Shown: positions 11,040 through 23,910 of the stretch, piece after piece | How the letters are laid out: the number at the start of each line of letters is the position of its first letter | How positions within the stretch are numbered: the stretch's first letter is position 1 | Origin: Bettongia penicillata ogilbyi | Lineage: Eukaryota; Chordata; Mammalia; Diprotodontia; Potoroidae | Direction: 5' to 3' | Assembly (NCBI GenBank): GCA_023548195.1 | Contig: JAJHZJ010000014.1 | Location: 16,813,718-16,877,717 of the forward strand | Length of the DNA: 64,000 nt | Translations under genes and position numbers: made by a program | The notes under the pieces: model-generated | Seen by the model: the letters and a program-made list of their open reading frames with translations, nothing else | Databases searched by the model: none | What the model was told of the DNA's origin: nothing

Positions 11040-12791
11040 GGTAACAGATCTCTCTACCTGTCTGTCTCTTTCAGAATGATTTCAGGCTGTGAACAACAAT
11101 ACAAAATGTGATTTAAAAAAATACAATATTAGGAGGAGAAAGACAATAAAAGAGATGGGAGTTGGGAGAATGGGATGATAACTGACAAGAGAAAAAAAGG
11201 GAAAGCCAACTTACTTTGTTTTTCTTTTTTTGTCTGTGAAGGAGAATGATCTTTTACACATAAATGATAGCACAAAAATGGCTAATGAGATTTGATACCC
11301 AAGATAACCATATAGATAGTAAGATAGCACCTGTCCTTGATGAATGCAAGTCCTCTAGTTGAGAGACTAACCCCTCTAGTCTTGAAAGAACTGGCAGACA
11401 TATGTTTGTGCAGCCTCTATCTATACTTCAAGATCACAGAAAATGGAAAAGATACCTTAAGATTGCACAAGAGCAAATGTCCCAATTTTTAAAAAAGGGG
11501 AGAGAATAGTCTGCAAACAAAAGGCCTGTGTATGATTTTGATTCTTTGGAAAAATCTAGAGGAGATCATTAAACAGAGATGCCCAAAAACTAGAATAAGA
11601 AGTAGTGATTGCAAAGTGTCAGCATGATTCTATCTAGAATAGGTTATACCAGAATAAACGAATTTCCTTTTTTGACAGGATTAACAAGTATTTCCTTGAT
11701 TAACAAGTATTTCTTAAGGGTTATGCTATGAACATAGTTTGTGTAGATTTTAACAATACTTTTGATAAAATATTTCATACTCTTCTGGTAAAGAAAATGG
11801 AGAGATATGGATTAGATGAAAACGCTAACAGTAAGAAATGGTTTGATGTTTGAACTCAAAGAGTAGTTGTTAAGGAGTTAATGTCCATATGGCAGGATTT
11901 CCTCAGCAGAATACTCCAAAGATCTGTCCTTGCCTCTTTGCTGTTTAACATCTTTTATCAATGACTTGAATAAAGGCAGCATATACCATACAGCATATGG
12001 ATAATATATAGGATGTTAAACAAATCTGTAGATGACCCAAAGCTGGAAGGGATAAGATAGGCAACAAAGCAGATGACAGTAAAGACTCATGTAAGAGTAC
12101 TGGGTGCAATTTAATGAGATGAAATTCAACAGAGATCAATGTAAATTCTTGTATTCAAGTACAAAAAAAATCATCAACACTACAAATATAAGATGGGGGA
12201 GGCAAGGATAAAAATCAGTTCTTCTGAAAAGCATCTGTGTTTTTTTAAAATGCTATACTTTTAAAAAACTGTACTTCAGGTTCCATGAGTTAGCAATATA
12301 ATATGGCAACTAAAAAAAAAATCTAATGTGATGTTGGGAGGAGTAGTTTCTAGGATGAGAGAAGTGACAGTCCCACAGTTCTTTGCTCTCAGCAGAACTT
12401 GTACAGAGTACTGTGTTAGTTCTTGCACCACTGTTTAAAAGCACATTGGTAAACTGAAGAGTTTCCTTGATGTTGAAGGGCTCTGAGTTCATGATATATG
12501 AGGATCAGAATGGACATGATTAGCCTAGAAGAAAGCGGATTCAATGGAGGATATGATAGCCGTGTTCAAGTATTTGAAGAGACATCATGGAGAAGAAGGA
12601 TTAGCTTTTTTTCTCTTTTGTCTCAGGGAGCAGGGAGAAATGGGTGGAGTTGCAAAGAAGCAAATTTAGGCATGATGTCAGGTAAAACCGCCCAACAATT
12701 GCAAAGGTTAGATGTATCATAGTGGGGATTCCTTTTGTGCATGTAGATGGCTTTTAAGGTTCCTCTAAACCTCAAATTTTGTGATTCTAGG
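11040..12791 (+). mobile_element. CR1/L3-clade LINE, reverse transcriptase and 3' end, decayed
   Basis: Around 11740-11830 a broken frame reads FDKIFHTLLVKKMERYGLDE, the CR1/L3 RT motif after the catalytic core. A block at about 11930-12060 resembles LLFNIF..DLN and DDPKLEG (compare FINDL and DDTKLGG). The 3' end ('gatggcttttaaggttcct', 'attttgtgattctaggg', to 12791) is the classic CR1/L3 terminus. Many stops and frameshifts make it inactive. Confidence 0.75.
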
Positions 12792-12828
12792 GATATATTT
12801 TTTTTATTCACAGCTTCTCAAACTAAAC

Positions 12829-13022
12829 CAGGAATTCTTAACCTAGGATCTACGAGGATCTGGATGGATTTTTGTGAACTAGATGGATATTTGTGCACTA
12901 GAATGGGGAAAAACTACATCTTAATTTTAACATATTTGATTTCATTTCTAGCCCTGTGACACCTCAGGCTTCACCTGACTGCCAAAAAAGACCATAACAC
13001 AAAAAAAGTTAAAAACTCTTGA
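12829..13022 (+). mobile_element. hAT-like non-autonomous DNA transposon (MITE)
   Basis: Imperfect inverted ends ('ccaggaattcttaacct' and 'aaagttaaaaactcttgacc') with the 'gactgccaaa' block near the right end. Same family as the copy at 24932-25122. Confidence 0.6.
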
Positions 13023-16000
13023 CCTAAAGCTGACCTGAAGTTCAAGTTATAAAATTAATTGTAGTGTCACTCATATGGTGTTCTAATATGACAACAACCT
13101 GAAGTTTGAAGGTTTTCCAAAAAATGTACTGAAAAACACAGAAGTTTAGTGTCTTTAGCACTAAAACATACCAGCATATGATCAAAATATTTGCTTAAGC
13201 AAAGTGCAAATCATATTGCTACAAGACAAGTGACCATATTTTTAAAAATATAGAAAAATTTCAAAGTTGAAAATTTTGGATAGGATAATTTATTCCATTC
13301 CAGTTATAAGGTAAAGATAAACTTAATTATACAATTAGTACAACATTTTACCTGAAATAATCTGAACTGTAGTTACTCTAATGGCATATCAAATTTTATT
13401 GAAATTGAAAAGTCTTTACAAAGAAAATGGTATGTAAATTCACTGTTTTGACACAAAATATTTTAGTGGATTCTTTAAATAGAAATACCAAAGGTTTTAA
13501 GAATTTCCATTCACATGAGATGACTAAGGTAAAGTGGATTTTTTTCCTATATTAGAAAAAAATAAAAGATGAGAAGAAACCTAATGCTTTAACTTAGCTA
13601 CTGGAAGACCAACAGAGGATGGCAACATACTAGTTGCTCAATGACTTTAGGTGTAAAAATAATTTCTCCTAAATATCAAGACAGGACCCAAATATTAGAC
13701 AGGACCCATTTTGAGAAATTAGGCTAAAATACTGATTTAGGTTTAAATGTTTAAAATGACTATTTTTTAAAATGTTTAAAACTAGTAAAAAGCACGTGTT
13801 ATCACCAATAAAGAAAATAATTTAGTGAAATTATATCATAGGGATGATTAGAAATTATGAATGAATTTAATTTTTGACTAGATTTATTCTAATAGATGTT
13901 AAGTATTTTATTGTAAATGAATATGGTATCTTTAAGATATTTGTGAATCTCAGTTATGTATATACTCCACAAATTGTAGGTCAAAACAAAACAAAAACCA
14001 CAAATCATAATACTTCAGTTAATTCACTGCTTTTGAAATCTTGCAGAAAGGTGCAAGTTAATAAAAATTAGCTTAATTTTTATTATGTGTATCCTCTCTT
14101 GCACCATTCTTTATGGATGCATTAGGAATTTGGTAAAGGGGTGAGGTAAAAAAAAATCCAAGAGATCACAGTTCGGTCAACATCTTTTTTTTGGGGTGGT
14201 GGGGGGCATGAAGGAGTAATTCACTTTAATTTTATTTCATTGTGTTGAACACAGAATTGCTTTAACCGAATATTTAGTCTTCTAGGATAATTTTATTGGC
14301 TTAAAACATACAATATTCTATGTGAAAATATTTTCGGTAATGTCAATATTTATGTGAAAAATGCCTTTTTACCTATGAAGAAAATTTTTTTAATGTTTCC
14401 CTCAAGTGTCTTCTAAAATGAATTGCTTCTAATGTCTATTTTGTGTCCCAATCAATCATTAAAAATCCAATCTCACTTTATTTTGGCAAAATTGTGGGTT
14501 AAGTATCTGACATGCCAAAAGTCATTATCTATTTTAAATAAGATGGCTTGATATTTCATCAAAAATTCTTTTCGGTTACTAAGCAATGAAGTAGCCAGAA
14601 ATATGATTAGTGACTAGTTTCATTTATTTTTTATAATTTTCTTCCATTTACCTTTCCTCTACCACCCAAAAAGAATAATTTCAGGTGGTATCATCAATCT
14701 GCTCAAAACAAATCTCAATCCTTGTATCTCTCCTTAGAGAGATGATACTCCATTTTCATATCATTTTCACTTTCTTTAGATTTTGGCCATGAATTAAAAA
14801 TTCTTAACATTTTTTCCTCAGATTTCTAATGACCACTTTGATATTAGCATAACTATGTTTGCTAAATCCTAATCCAGTATTTCTAGAAATACTTTACCAA
14901 ATTATATTACTTCTCTCCTTAGATTAAGGTACATCATCTAAATTTATTTGACACCTAGAAAACAAAGTTTATCAGTGAGGAATTTCAATATTTTTGTATT
15001 CTTCTCCTGCTCCTTTTGGATGTCACTAATGATGCAAAGACGTGGACACCAATGCCATCTATTCGGACTACTTGTTCATGCTGAGAAACAAAAAGGTCAA
15101 CATGATAATTTCACTAATGAATTTAATAATTTAAGCCAAAACTTTTATCATTCGATATCTTTATCCCAGAACCAGTGTTAGTGTTTCATGCAGACCTGGG
15201 GTTAGTAAAAACTAACTTTGGAGAAAATTTAGTAAAAACTTCTGAAATGTTTAGTGTGGACCAGGGAAGCATTAAGTTTGTAAATGCCTGAGTTATAAAG
15301 CTTAGTGATCTAGTTAAAAAAACAAAAACAAAAACAAGAATAAAAGAATAGAGGATGAGTTTTGTACACTGTCTTACCTTCAGACAAACAGAACTGATAT
15401 TTAATGATCTAAAGAGGGAAAATAAAATAAATGAAACAATCATAAGGAGTACAAAGTATTATCAGAACAGGATGTGGCCTGTTATTGATGAGTTATTTGT
15501 TTTCATATTGATTTCTTTAAAAACAGTTAATTGTAGAAAATGCAGTACCCTCTTACACTTTAATATTAAAAAACCCCTAAACTGAATATTTCTAAGCTAA
15601 GGCTAGTTTTATTTTTGGCTTTATGAATTGAAAAATACACAGCATAGTAACTGAATTTTTTTTTGGACTACCAAATTTGACCCTCTATAAGTTATGTGAG
15701 ATTATATGCTCAGATTATGCTTCTTTTTAGAAAATCTGATTTCCTAAAATACACTGTTTCTCTATCAGTTCAACAGAAGTATGGTGCTTGGACTGCTATA
15801 CAAGACTGATTAGCTATTCAAAGCAGCTGCATTATGAAATAATTTTAGAAACTTGGAACTATCTATCACAAAACTTTTCTGCTATATTAGTGAATTGTAA
15901 AATGAACACCAGTCTTTCTAGTTTAATTTCCCTCTAGCGATTTATCTTTAGTTTCAAGGTATTCAGATTCATAAGTCAAATCTAAAGGCCAATACTGTGA

Positions 16001-16147
16001 TATGTGTACTCATGGTATTTTTGGTGACTGTCATTTATTTCAGGCAAAATAAAGTTTTCAATTATCTTGATTGGTTTTAGAAAAAGGGTACTGCATTTCA
16101 AATTCCAATGAATTCCAAGAGAGGACCATAGTTTCTAGTGTTCTTAC

Positions 16148-16272
16148 CTGTATCAGATGTTGAGTGATGATACGGAGCTGGAGAGAAAACTTGTGCAGCA
16201 AAATCCTCAAATGTGGTTGGCTCTAGGTGGTGCTGGACAATTGATTGCAGGTACCGCGCTCTCTCTTCATAG
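16148..16272 (-). CDS. RALGAPA1: RALGAPA1 penultimate exon (end of RapGAP region)
   Basis: Minus-strand exon of 125 nt. Its first base (C) completes TT|C = Phe with the upstream exon, giving [11 protein letters not shown]; it then encodes 41 residues with the characteristic RALGAP stretch [20 protein letters not shown] and ends in a single G before a strong donor (GTAAGA). The acceptor ATAG|CTATG has no pyrimidine tract and two closer AGs just upstream. It is explained by a U12-type branch site (see that entry). Splicing at either of the two closer AGs would shift the frame, so this start is set by frame and homology. Confidence 0.93.
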
Positions 16273-16285
16273 CTATTTTCCTCTA

Positions 16286-16293
16286 GTTAAGGA
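16286..16293 (-). promoter_or_regulatory. U12-type branch-site sequence
   Basis: Minus-strand TCCTTAAC, an exact match to the core of the U12 branch consensus (TTCCTTAAC; the base before is A instead of T). The second A (16287) lies 14 bases from the G of the acceptor AG (16274-16273), inside the narrow range used by the minor spliceosome. The AGs at 16284-16283 and 16282-16281 are too close to the branch. Confidence 0.85.
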
Positions 16294-18965
16294 TGGACTT
16301 TAATGCAGCTTATTTAAATAGATAATGCCCATGTAGACTACTGTTAATGCTAATATATTTCTCTTAAGTAATAAATACAGTATTCACGGCCAAGCCTATT
16401 CTAAAATTTTCAGACCATTCACACATCAAAAATTATGGCTTTTCTGGGATTAAAGGCATAGTTCTTAACCTACTATTTTTCATCACACTAACATAAATGG
16501 AAAGGCACATATAATTACAATATCAGACAACCCAAATAATTAAAGATATGATAAATTTGAAATACAATTCAAATGATTTCTGGTCAAACTGAACATAACC
16601 CGTTTTAAAATTAAACTAAATGGTTAAATTTAATTTGAAAAGTAGTATATTAAGTTTTATAATACTTCTTAAAATAGTGTGTCCAAGAGTTTAACTTTTG
16701 CTTGTAAAGACTTAATTGTGAACAAATTTTTGCATACTTAAAAAACGTGTTTTTCTGCCTCATTAACTTTTTACATTTTCAATGAAATACTAATACTGCC
16801 ATGATCTCTAAACTGCAAACAGTTAAGATACATACACAGCTAAATCTTCATGTCAGGAAAAAATCATCAATTACAACACTGAGACAAGCAGGAATATTTG
16901 CAAAGTACACAGGATCCCTAAACACTGGCTAACAAAATATCTGCAGGGCATTGAAACTGACAGAAAAATACCTTACTTCCCTTTCACCACATTCTCTTCC
17001 CTGATATTATTGACAAGAGACCAGTATCTTGAAGTGTTGCTTCTGAACAATCCACTCCAGGCTTCCTATTTCAGTAGGCCTGATTGTGCTGTTAGCACAG
17101 AAAGGGCAAGAAAGGGAGAGAATATTTCTGTTGTTCATGAAAGCAACTATGGAAATGGCTGTCAAAATGTAGAACAGCAGGCAGCACCATACAATTATCA
17201 GGAAAAACTAGCACGCTGATTTCATGTCGTATAGTTCCTGAACTGAGAAATCAGTTAACCTTTCTCCTACAACTCTTAAAAGTTGTCCTGCTGTATGATG
17301 TGTACAGAGGCAGGCTTTATATAAAACATTTAAATAAGCAAGAAGGATAATAAAAATGATCCTACTAGTCTGTCACAGTGAATTTTTCCAACAAAAATTA
17401 AAACATCTTAGTACTTTCTTTCTTTGATGATAACCAATTTAGATATTTTCAATTTTGGTGATCATGCTAACTTCTAGTAATGACCAAGAGTAAAAATTTT
17501 AATTGTGAAATAAAAGTAGGAACTCAATGGAAAACTGTGTTAGCTATTTATGCAGGTTAATAAAAAAAAAAGGCATAGGATAAATACAAAAGACTACATA
17601 TTCATCTTGCAGTTGATCTTAATAAGTTTACTGATGTCTTTTTCCCTTCAAATGAGAAGAAAGTAGAGTGAAGCAGGTATGCTATTTCATATTATTTCAT
17701 ATAACAAATAATTAAAATAATTACAATTTCTATTATTTTGAATTCTTACTGGGATGATGGAACTTTAAGAGAATCCTATTTTTGCAATGGTTGGTAGTAA
17801 TAGTAGTAGTAGTAATAGTAATAGGACAAGGCACAGTATAAAATTCTTAATAATAAGGATTTTATGACCGGATGATGCAATTAAATCTTAACATAGGAAA
17901 ATAATATAACAGTTTAAAATATATGGTTAATAATGGGAAGAGAATGAAACTGATGGTTCAATCTAAATAATACTACATATCTCACAACTTGTTGGAAAGT
18001 ACTTTTTTCATTGGGGGAGATTCACAGCTGCTGAATTTTCTGCAGTTAATAGAGTCCTTTGATTCACAGCAGTGCCCCTTGTACAAAAAATACTGGCCTT
18101 TGTGTATTACCAGAAACTAATTTTCTATTTGGCTGAAAAGGGAAAAATGGGGTTATTGCTTCTCCCTCCTACAGAGCTTTTCATTATGCCTGATGCACTC
18201 AACTTCTAAGCTCTTCTGAGAAAAAAAAAATAACTGAAGAGGCAAGAGGTAGAAAAATGAGCTTGTTAGCACATTAGAAGTGAAGTATCTTGGTGGGCCC
18301 TAGAAATTCCCAGTGGTGTGTTAACTTATCACTCTATGCATGCTGGCACTGATAGTCTCCCAATTGATCACTCTCTTTTCGCACCAAAGGTGCTGCCAGG
18401 AAGCAAAGGCTGAAGGCCCACAGGAGAACAGTCTGCTATCAAAACAAGCTGTTTTTAAAAGTCTGCTTGAATGGGTAAAATGCTTCATGAAAAGTAGGGT
18501 GGAGACACCTACCTGCTTTTAAAATGCTCTACTTTCAGAAGGCTATAAATGAAACCTTTTAGTTTATCTTATTATATTTAAAGCTTATACACAAATTAGG
18601 CAGAACTAAAGCAAGCCTCAATAGATCTGGAGCAAGCACACCCCCAAATGTAAAACCTATCCCAACAAGAAAAGGAATAATCAAGTATGGCAGATGGAAG
18701 GCAATACACATTTTTATGACACAAAGGGAGAAGATCTGTGGAAAGCTTAAAGAAGTGCCAAAGCTAGACTTAAAACACGGAAAACATTTTTGTTTTATAG
18801 AAAATAACAAACTCTCTGATTGAAGCAAACTGTACTTTAACATCACAAAAAAGTTCAGTTACTGCATGAATGCTGCCAAGTCTTAACTACTTGAAAAGAA
18901 AATAAATCATGTAGCACTCATCATGTATGGGTCACTTTTTAAAAGACAACTTTAAAATGAATAGT

Positions 18966-19205
18966 CAGTTTGAGAGGCAGTGTAATGTGGCAGACAGGGT
19001 GAGTCAGCCTCAGAATCAAGAAAACAAGAGCTAAAGTTCTGCTTCAGGCATATGCTAGTCAACTGACATAACTTCTCAGGTTCTCCAAGTAACTCTAAGG
19101 CTAAGACTATAAGCTGTGGAGAAGATGCAGATCTGCATTGGTAGATAGAGTTTCTTATTTGGGAATTCCCTAATATCAATGACATCACAGGTCTAGTCCC
19201 TATTA
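18966..19205 (+). mobile_element. tRNA/MIR-type marsupial SINE
   Basis: Starts with the 'gaggcagtgtaatgtggcag' head, then 'gctgtggagaagatgcagat' and 'tgcattggtagatagagtttc', ending 'atcacaggtctagtcccta'. The copy at 21855-22025 is the same family in reverse. Confidence 0.7.
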
Positions 19206-20999
19206 TTAGAGCTAGCATTTATATAGATTTTTATCCCTAATTATCAACAGAAAAGTTTGTTGTAGTGAACTCAAATGGAAACTTTCTGGTTAGTAAATAT
19301 TGCAAATAGCTACTTCAAGAAAACCCTTACCTTTTTAAAGTTAAATTATATGTAGATTAGGGTTTGTTAAAGTTGAACAGTAAATATTCATTTTATTTAT
19401 GTTTCCCATTTAAATGATGAATTAAAGAGGTACTGCTTTAGGCACTATAAACAATGCTCCAGAGCCCACAAACAAGTCACTTTTTGTGTTGAGATGATGG
19501 TAAAAATTCCAAACAGTGTTGTTAGCATCTGAATTGTAACTATAATCTGAAATAGTTAATTCCTACATCACCTAGACACTTATTCCTTAGAAAGGCTGCT
19601 CTCTAGGGAAGAGTTATTAGTACCTATAAATTGAATGGCACACACAAGCTCAATGGCTAACAACAACAGGAAAACTCAAGCTGTACTCCTACTGTGAGTG
19701 GATGTAGCCACTGACATAGAAAAGTAACGAAGTGGAAGGGCTAAACTGATAAAAAGGTGAAAGGCAAACCAATCAATAGAAATTGAAGAAAATGTCCAAA
19801 GTTGTAACTTATGAACGTCTAGGAAGGTTTCTGCTTTAAATCAAAAGCAATTCATGACAAAAAAGACAACAAAAAATAAAAGCATTGGGTAAAATAGTAA
19901 AGACTTTTAGCTGGTAGGAATCCTTAATACTGAACTAGCCAATCAAAAGAAATAACACAGGTGCTACAATCACAGCAATGCAATTATCCACTAATCCACC
20001 CCAGTTCTACTTGCAGAAAAAGCAGAAAAGTAGAAAAGGGTATTACTATTCTAAAAATAAGAGGAGCAAATATCTTCTATAATAAGACAAAAGCTACAAT
20101 TTTAACCTGACCTACATTCTGCAAGTTTCAATTTAGAATTAGAAATATTATTAATAAACAGTTTCATTTTGTGTTTTAATGAAGTTATTTATAGCAATAT
20201 CATTATGTAAACAATGCATCTTTGGCAGTAAAGAAACTGGCGTTTACCTTCGTGTAAGTCCTAGTATGACTTTTCTGTACTACAGTTTACTCATAATGCA
20301 GGTTGCATCTGTGCTAAAAATGGTATTTTTTTTTTTTTTACCTTTGGTTCAAGTATTTTCAAATATCAGGTTGAATACCTCTGGTGATTTTCATTGTAAC
20401 AATAAGAAATGTATTTGTTTCCATTTAAGTCCTGTTGATAGTTACATCTTTATGTAGGTGCAGAGTTACTTTGACTTCCTTTGAATGTGAAGTGGCACTA
20501 TAAAACTCAAAGGTTAATTAGCAGCAAATATTTATCTAAGCCATCTAAAATGGCCACTTGACAAACGTATACTTTGTTAACTCAGAACAAGGCTGGTCCA
20601 TTTTAAGAGATGTAATTCCTTTATTCTCTCTTCACCAATGATTTCCTAGATTAGTACAATATAGTATCTATAACCTATGGCAGCCTGAGGTCTGAAAAGT
20701 TATCTATCTATATGAATTTAACCTAGTGAATTTTACTATCTGGCATAGCCAGTGGATTGTAAAAACATTCAAAAGCACATTGGCTTTGAAATTAAATTTG
20801 AATTTTTAAATCTGAAAACAACATGTGGCCAGATTTTATTTTGAGAACTATATGGTAGCATGAAAACAAAAAGAACTGACAGGTATCATGCCTATGAAAT
20901 GAATATTAAGATTTTAAGGTGTAATTTTTAAAAATCCTGGTGTCAATGATTTCTTCCCCATGGGAATGTACTTCTACAATAATGCTGATACCATTTTAC

Positions 21000-21200
21000 A
21001 TTTATTTAGGCCAGTCTTACTGACTCTGAAGTACTTCTGCAGGTTTGGGTATCAACCGATTCTTACAACAATCCTGTGAAGTATATCAGGTAGTATTATT
21101 GCCATTTCATATATCAGGAAATAAACTTAGAGGATTTAGGCAAATTTTCAAGAAGTGAAGTGATATGTTCAAGATCATGTTGCTAATAACTTTGGGGGAA
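21000..21200 (+). mobile_element. MIR/CORE-SINE fragment
   Basis: 'acaacaatcctgtgaagta', 'attgccatttca' and 'gtgatatgttcaagatca' in order are the MIR core region, strongly diverged. Confidence 0.6.
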
Positions 21201-21211
21201 ATGCAGGATTA

Positions 21212-21412
21212 AACTCCGTGGAAAGAGCACTGGGGAAGACAAATTCAAATCTGGTCTTGGACATTTACTAGCTGCGTGACTCTGGGCAAATCAACCTCTG
21301 CTTGCCTTATTCCACAGGAGAAGGCAATGGGAAACCACTCTAGTATCTCTGCCAAGAAAGCTCCATAGACAGGCGGTAACAGAGTCAAACATGACTCAAC
21401 AACAACTTCACC
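21212..21412 (+). mobile_element. tRNA-derived marsupial SINE
   Basis: tRNA-like head ('ggaaagagcactggg', B-box-like 'caaattcaaatctgg'), 'actagctgcgtgactctggg', 'aaccactctagtatctctgcc' and the terminal 'catgactcaacaacaac'. Confidence 0.85.
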
Positions 21413-21624
21413 TCCTTGTTTAGTGCTCTTCTTGTTATACCAAACTGACTTTTTCATGTTAAGATGGTTCTGTGGAATCATCTTAACTAATACATTCGCA
21501 CAAATGATGTGCAACCACTTTATCTGTGACTGCTCATCCTATGTTATTTTTGTTTAGAGTTTCCTATAAATTCAACATAGAGAACCAACACAATAACTTT
21601 AAAAAAAATGGCGAATATACAGCC

Positions 21625-21760
21625 TCAATTCATCTGAAGGCAGAAGGGGCCTTAGAGATGATCTAGCCTTAACTTTATAAATAAACTGAAGCACAATGGT
21701 AAGTATACTTGGTTATTTTGCTCCATGTCACAGGTTGTGGTTTAGGTATTCTAGAACTTA
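21625..21760 (+). mobile_element. MIR3-like SINE fragment
   Basis: 'aaggggccttagagatgatc' and a diverged 'tttataaataaactgaagc' core. Confidence 0.55.
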
Positions 21761-21854
21761 AAAACACTTTTGCTTTATGTGCAAATGCTCAGTAAAATAC
21801 CTTGCATAAATAGAAATTAAGATATGTTATTAAAATACATTTCAAATAGGGGAT

Positions 21855-22025
21855 AGGGACCGACCTTTGGTTTCATTGATAGAGGGAACTCCTGGAAGAG
21901 AAAACTCATTCTACCAGTGCAGGTTATGACCTTCTCTGCAACATATATCATCTTAAAAAGTTGATTAGGGCATCGAGAAGGTAAGTAGCTTGCCCTGTGT
22001 CACACAGCTTTTCCCACTGGGCAGA
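21855..22025 (-). mobile_element. tRNA/MIR-type marsupial SINE, reverse orientation
   Basis: Reads 'gatagagggaactcct', 'ctaccagtgcaggtt', 'ccttctctgcaac' and 'cttgccctgtgtcacacagc', the reverse of the family at 18966-19205. Confidence 0.65.
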
Positions 22026-22329
22026 CCTGACATGAGATTAATTGTATAGCCAAATTTATAGTAACATTTTGTATTGTACCAGGCAGTGATCAAATAAAGT
22101 CAAATTATCTTTCTTATCAGTTTGATATCTGATGATCTTTATTGGAGTATAAAATAATAAATTAACTTTTGGAATGGGGAATTGGAAGAGAAGCTTCCTC
22201 CATGCATTCTGTGAATCACCCTGGTGCAGCAGTAAGTTATCAATAACAGTTTAGAGATGCAATCATTTTTACCTTCTTGAATGTAGGTTTTAATGTTACA
22301 TTTTCTTAACAAAAAAGGTAGGGTCTTTG

Positions 22330-22605
22330 AATTTAAAAAAGCAAAAATAATAGTTAACATTTATATATCACTTTAAGATTTACAAAATGCATATCTCATT
22401 TGATGTGAACCTCTCAACAACCTTGTACAACAGGTGCTATAATAAGCCTCAAATTACAAATGAAGAGACTGGGGCTGATGGAAATTTAGCGACTTGTCCA
22501 GGATCCCACAGCTAGTAAACATTTGAGGCAATATTCAAATTCAGGTCTTCCAGACTCTTAGTCCAATATTAGATTCACTATACCACTTAGTTTCTTCCTG
22601 AAATT
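22330..22605 (+). mobile_element. MIR-like SINE
   Basis: 'atttatatatcactttaaga', 'cctctcaacaacctt', 'gcgacttgtccaggatcccac', 'agctagtaaacatttgagg' and 'ttcactataccacttag' follow the MIR/marsupial CORE-SINE order over nearly full length. Confidence 0.75.
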
Positions 22606-22845
22606 AGTACAATATAAAAATCCTACAGGAAGGGACCTGAGAGAATATGATGTTCAACTCTTACCTAAAGCATGGCTCTCTACTATAATATTGTCAAAAA
22701 GAAGTTATCACAAAGTTAGGGCTAATTTTGACATTTCTGTAATTAGGCTAGTACTGTTTTCCCCTGAATAATCTTTTATCCTTTACACAGTATGCATTGT
22801 ATCTTCCCTACCTACAACAGAAATTTCTAAACTGGAAATTACACA

Positions 22846-22884
22846 CCCACCCACACACATAACACACACACACACACACACACA
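22846..22884 (+). repeat. (CA)n-rich microsatellite
   Basis: Alternating CA with a few interruptions at the left side. Confidence 0.9.
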
Positions 22885-23204
22885 GATAAAATATTATCTA
22901 AGAGAAGAGTTCTGATTTCCAAAGGTAAAATAACCTCTATAAAGTAAATTCATTAATAAATAACTCTCTAAGTTTCAAAATTAAGTTAAGCTTTAAAATT
23001 CTGAGTAGGTCATCATAATTAGTAAACCATTAAGATTCAGCATAACTGAATTATAGTTTAGGGACTCACATGGGGAAGCATTAGCTATACCTTTAATCTA
23101 TCGTCTCCCTCCATCCCCCCCCAAAAAGAAGCAATTGACTCTTTCCCAAATTGAGGCTGCAGTCGATTTTGTACTTTGGTGAAGTTATGTGTCTTGCTAC
23201 TATC

Positions 23205-23910
23205 CAACCAATTTACAAAACAAACATTTTATTAAGTGTCTATGTGCTAGGCACTGTGCTTAGTGCTGAGGATACAAAGAAAAAAATGAAAGTCTCTCTT
23301 CTCAAGGAGCTCACATTCTGTAAGTGGAAACACATATATAAGGAAATACACATGCAGAAAAATACAAAGTATTATTTTTCTTGAACCAAATAAAGGTTTC
23401 TTTTTTATGGTCTTTGGAAAGTAAGTCAATAAAGGCCTGTGTCTAAGTGGAGGAGAGGCCAGATTAAGAGAAAATAAAATGGTCCTAACTGAAAAGCATT
23501 TCAGGGTACATAGAAAGGTAAAAAACTGTCCCTGCCCTCATGGAGCTCACATTCTAAAAGGGGTGACAAGGAGACAACATGTAAATACTGAAGTACACAT
23601 AGAATTGATGGGAGGGAATTTCAGAATGCAGGTACTACCCAAAGGAGGGGACCAGAAAACATCTCTCACAGAAAGTGGGATCTAAGCTTAGACCTGAAAG
23701 GAAAGTAAGAGATGAATAAGGGTGGCATACCAGGAATGGGAGATACCCAGTAGAAAGACAGGGAGACCAGTCACTTGGGAGGAACAGCAAGTAGCACAGG
23801 GAAGCTAGATCAAAGAATGTGCATTAGGGACTAAAGAGTAAGAAGCCTGGAAAGGTAGGAAGGGGTCAGATTATGAAGGGATGTAGATAATAAACAGAGG
23901 ACTTTTTCAT
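23205..23910 (-). mobile_element. two L2 3' end fragments in series
   Basis: First: 'ttattaagtgtctatgtgctaggcactgtgc' region with 'gaggatacaaagaa' and 'aaggagctcacattctg' (to about 23350). Second: 'tccctgccctcatggagc' and 'tcacattctaaaagg' from about 23500, continuing into the L2 body ('gacctgaaagga') to about 23910. Two insertions or a rearranged copy. Confidence 0.65.

Larger units (their letters stand above)
4084..16147 (-). other. RALGAPA1: RALGAPA1 intron (U2 type, 12.1 kb)
   Basis: The donor is CAG|GTAAGA at the 16148 edge and the acceptor CCCACAG at the 4083 edge, phase 1. Contents are old repeats (L2, MIR-like, CR1/L3, hAT-like), listed separately. Between them (5136-7140, 8780-9235, 9490-11030, 13030-16147) I see AT-rich DNA with no gene. 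A scrap of the CR1/L3 family at about 9450-9488 resembles a stretch of the larger copy at 11.4 kb. Confidence 0.85.

Noticed and set aside
16279..16284. Upstream AGs as the real acceptor of the 16148-16272 exon
   Set aside because: Both shift the frame with the 45493-45620 exon; only the AG at 16274-16273 joins QN-F-YEERAR.
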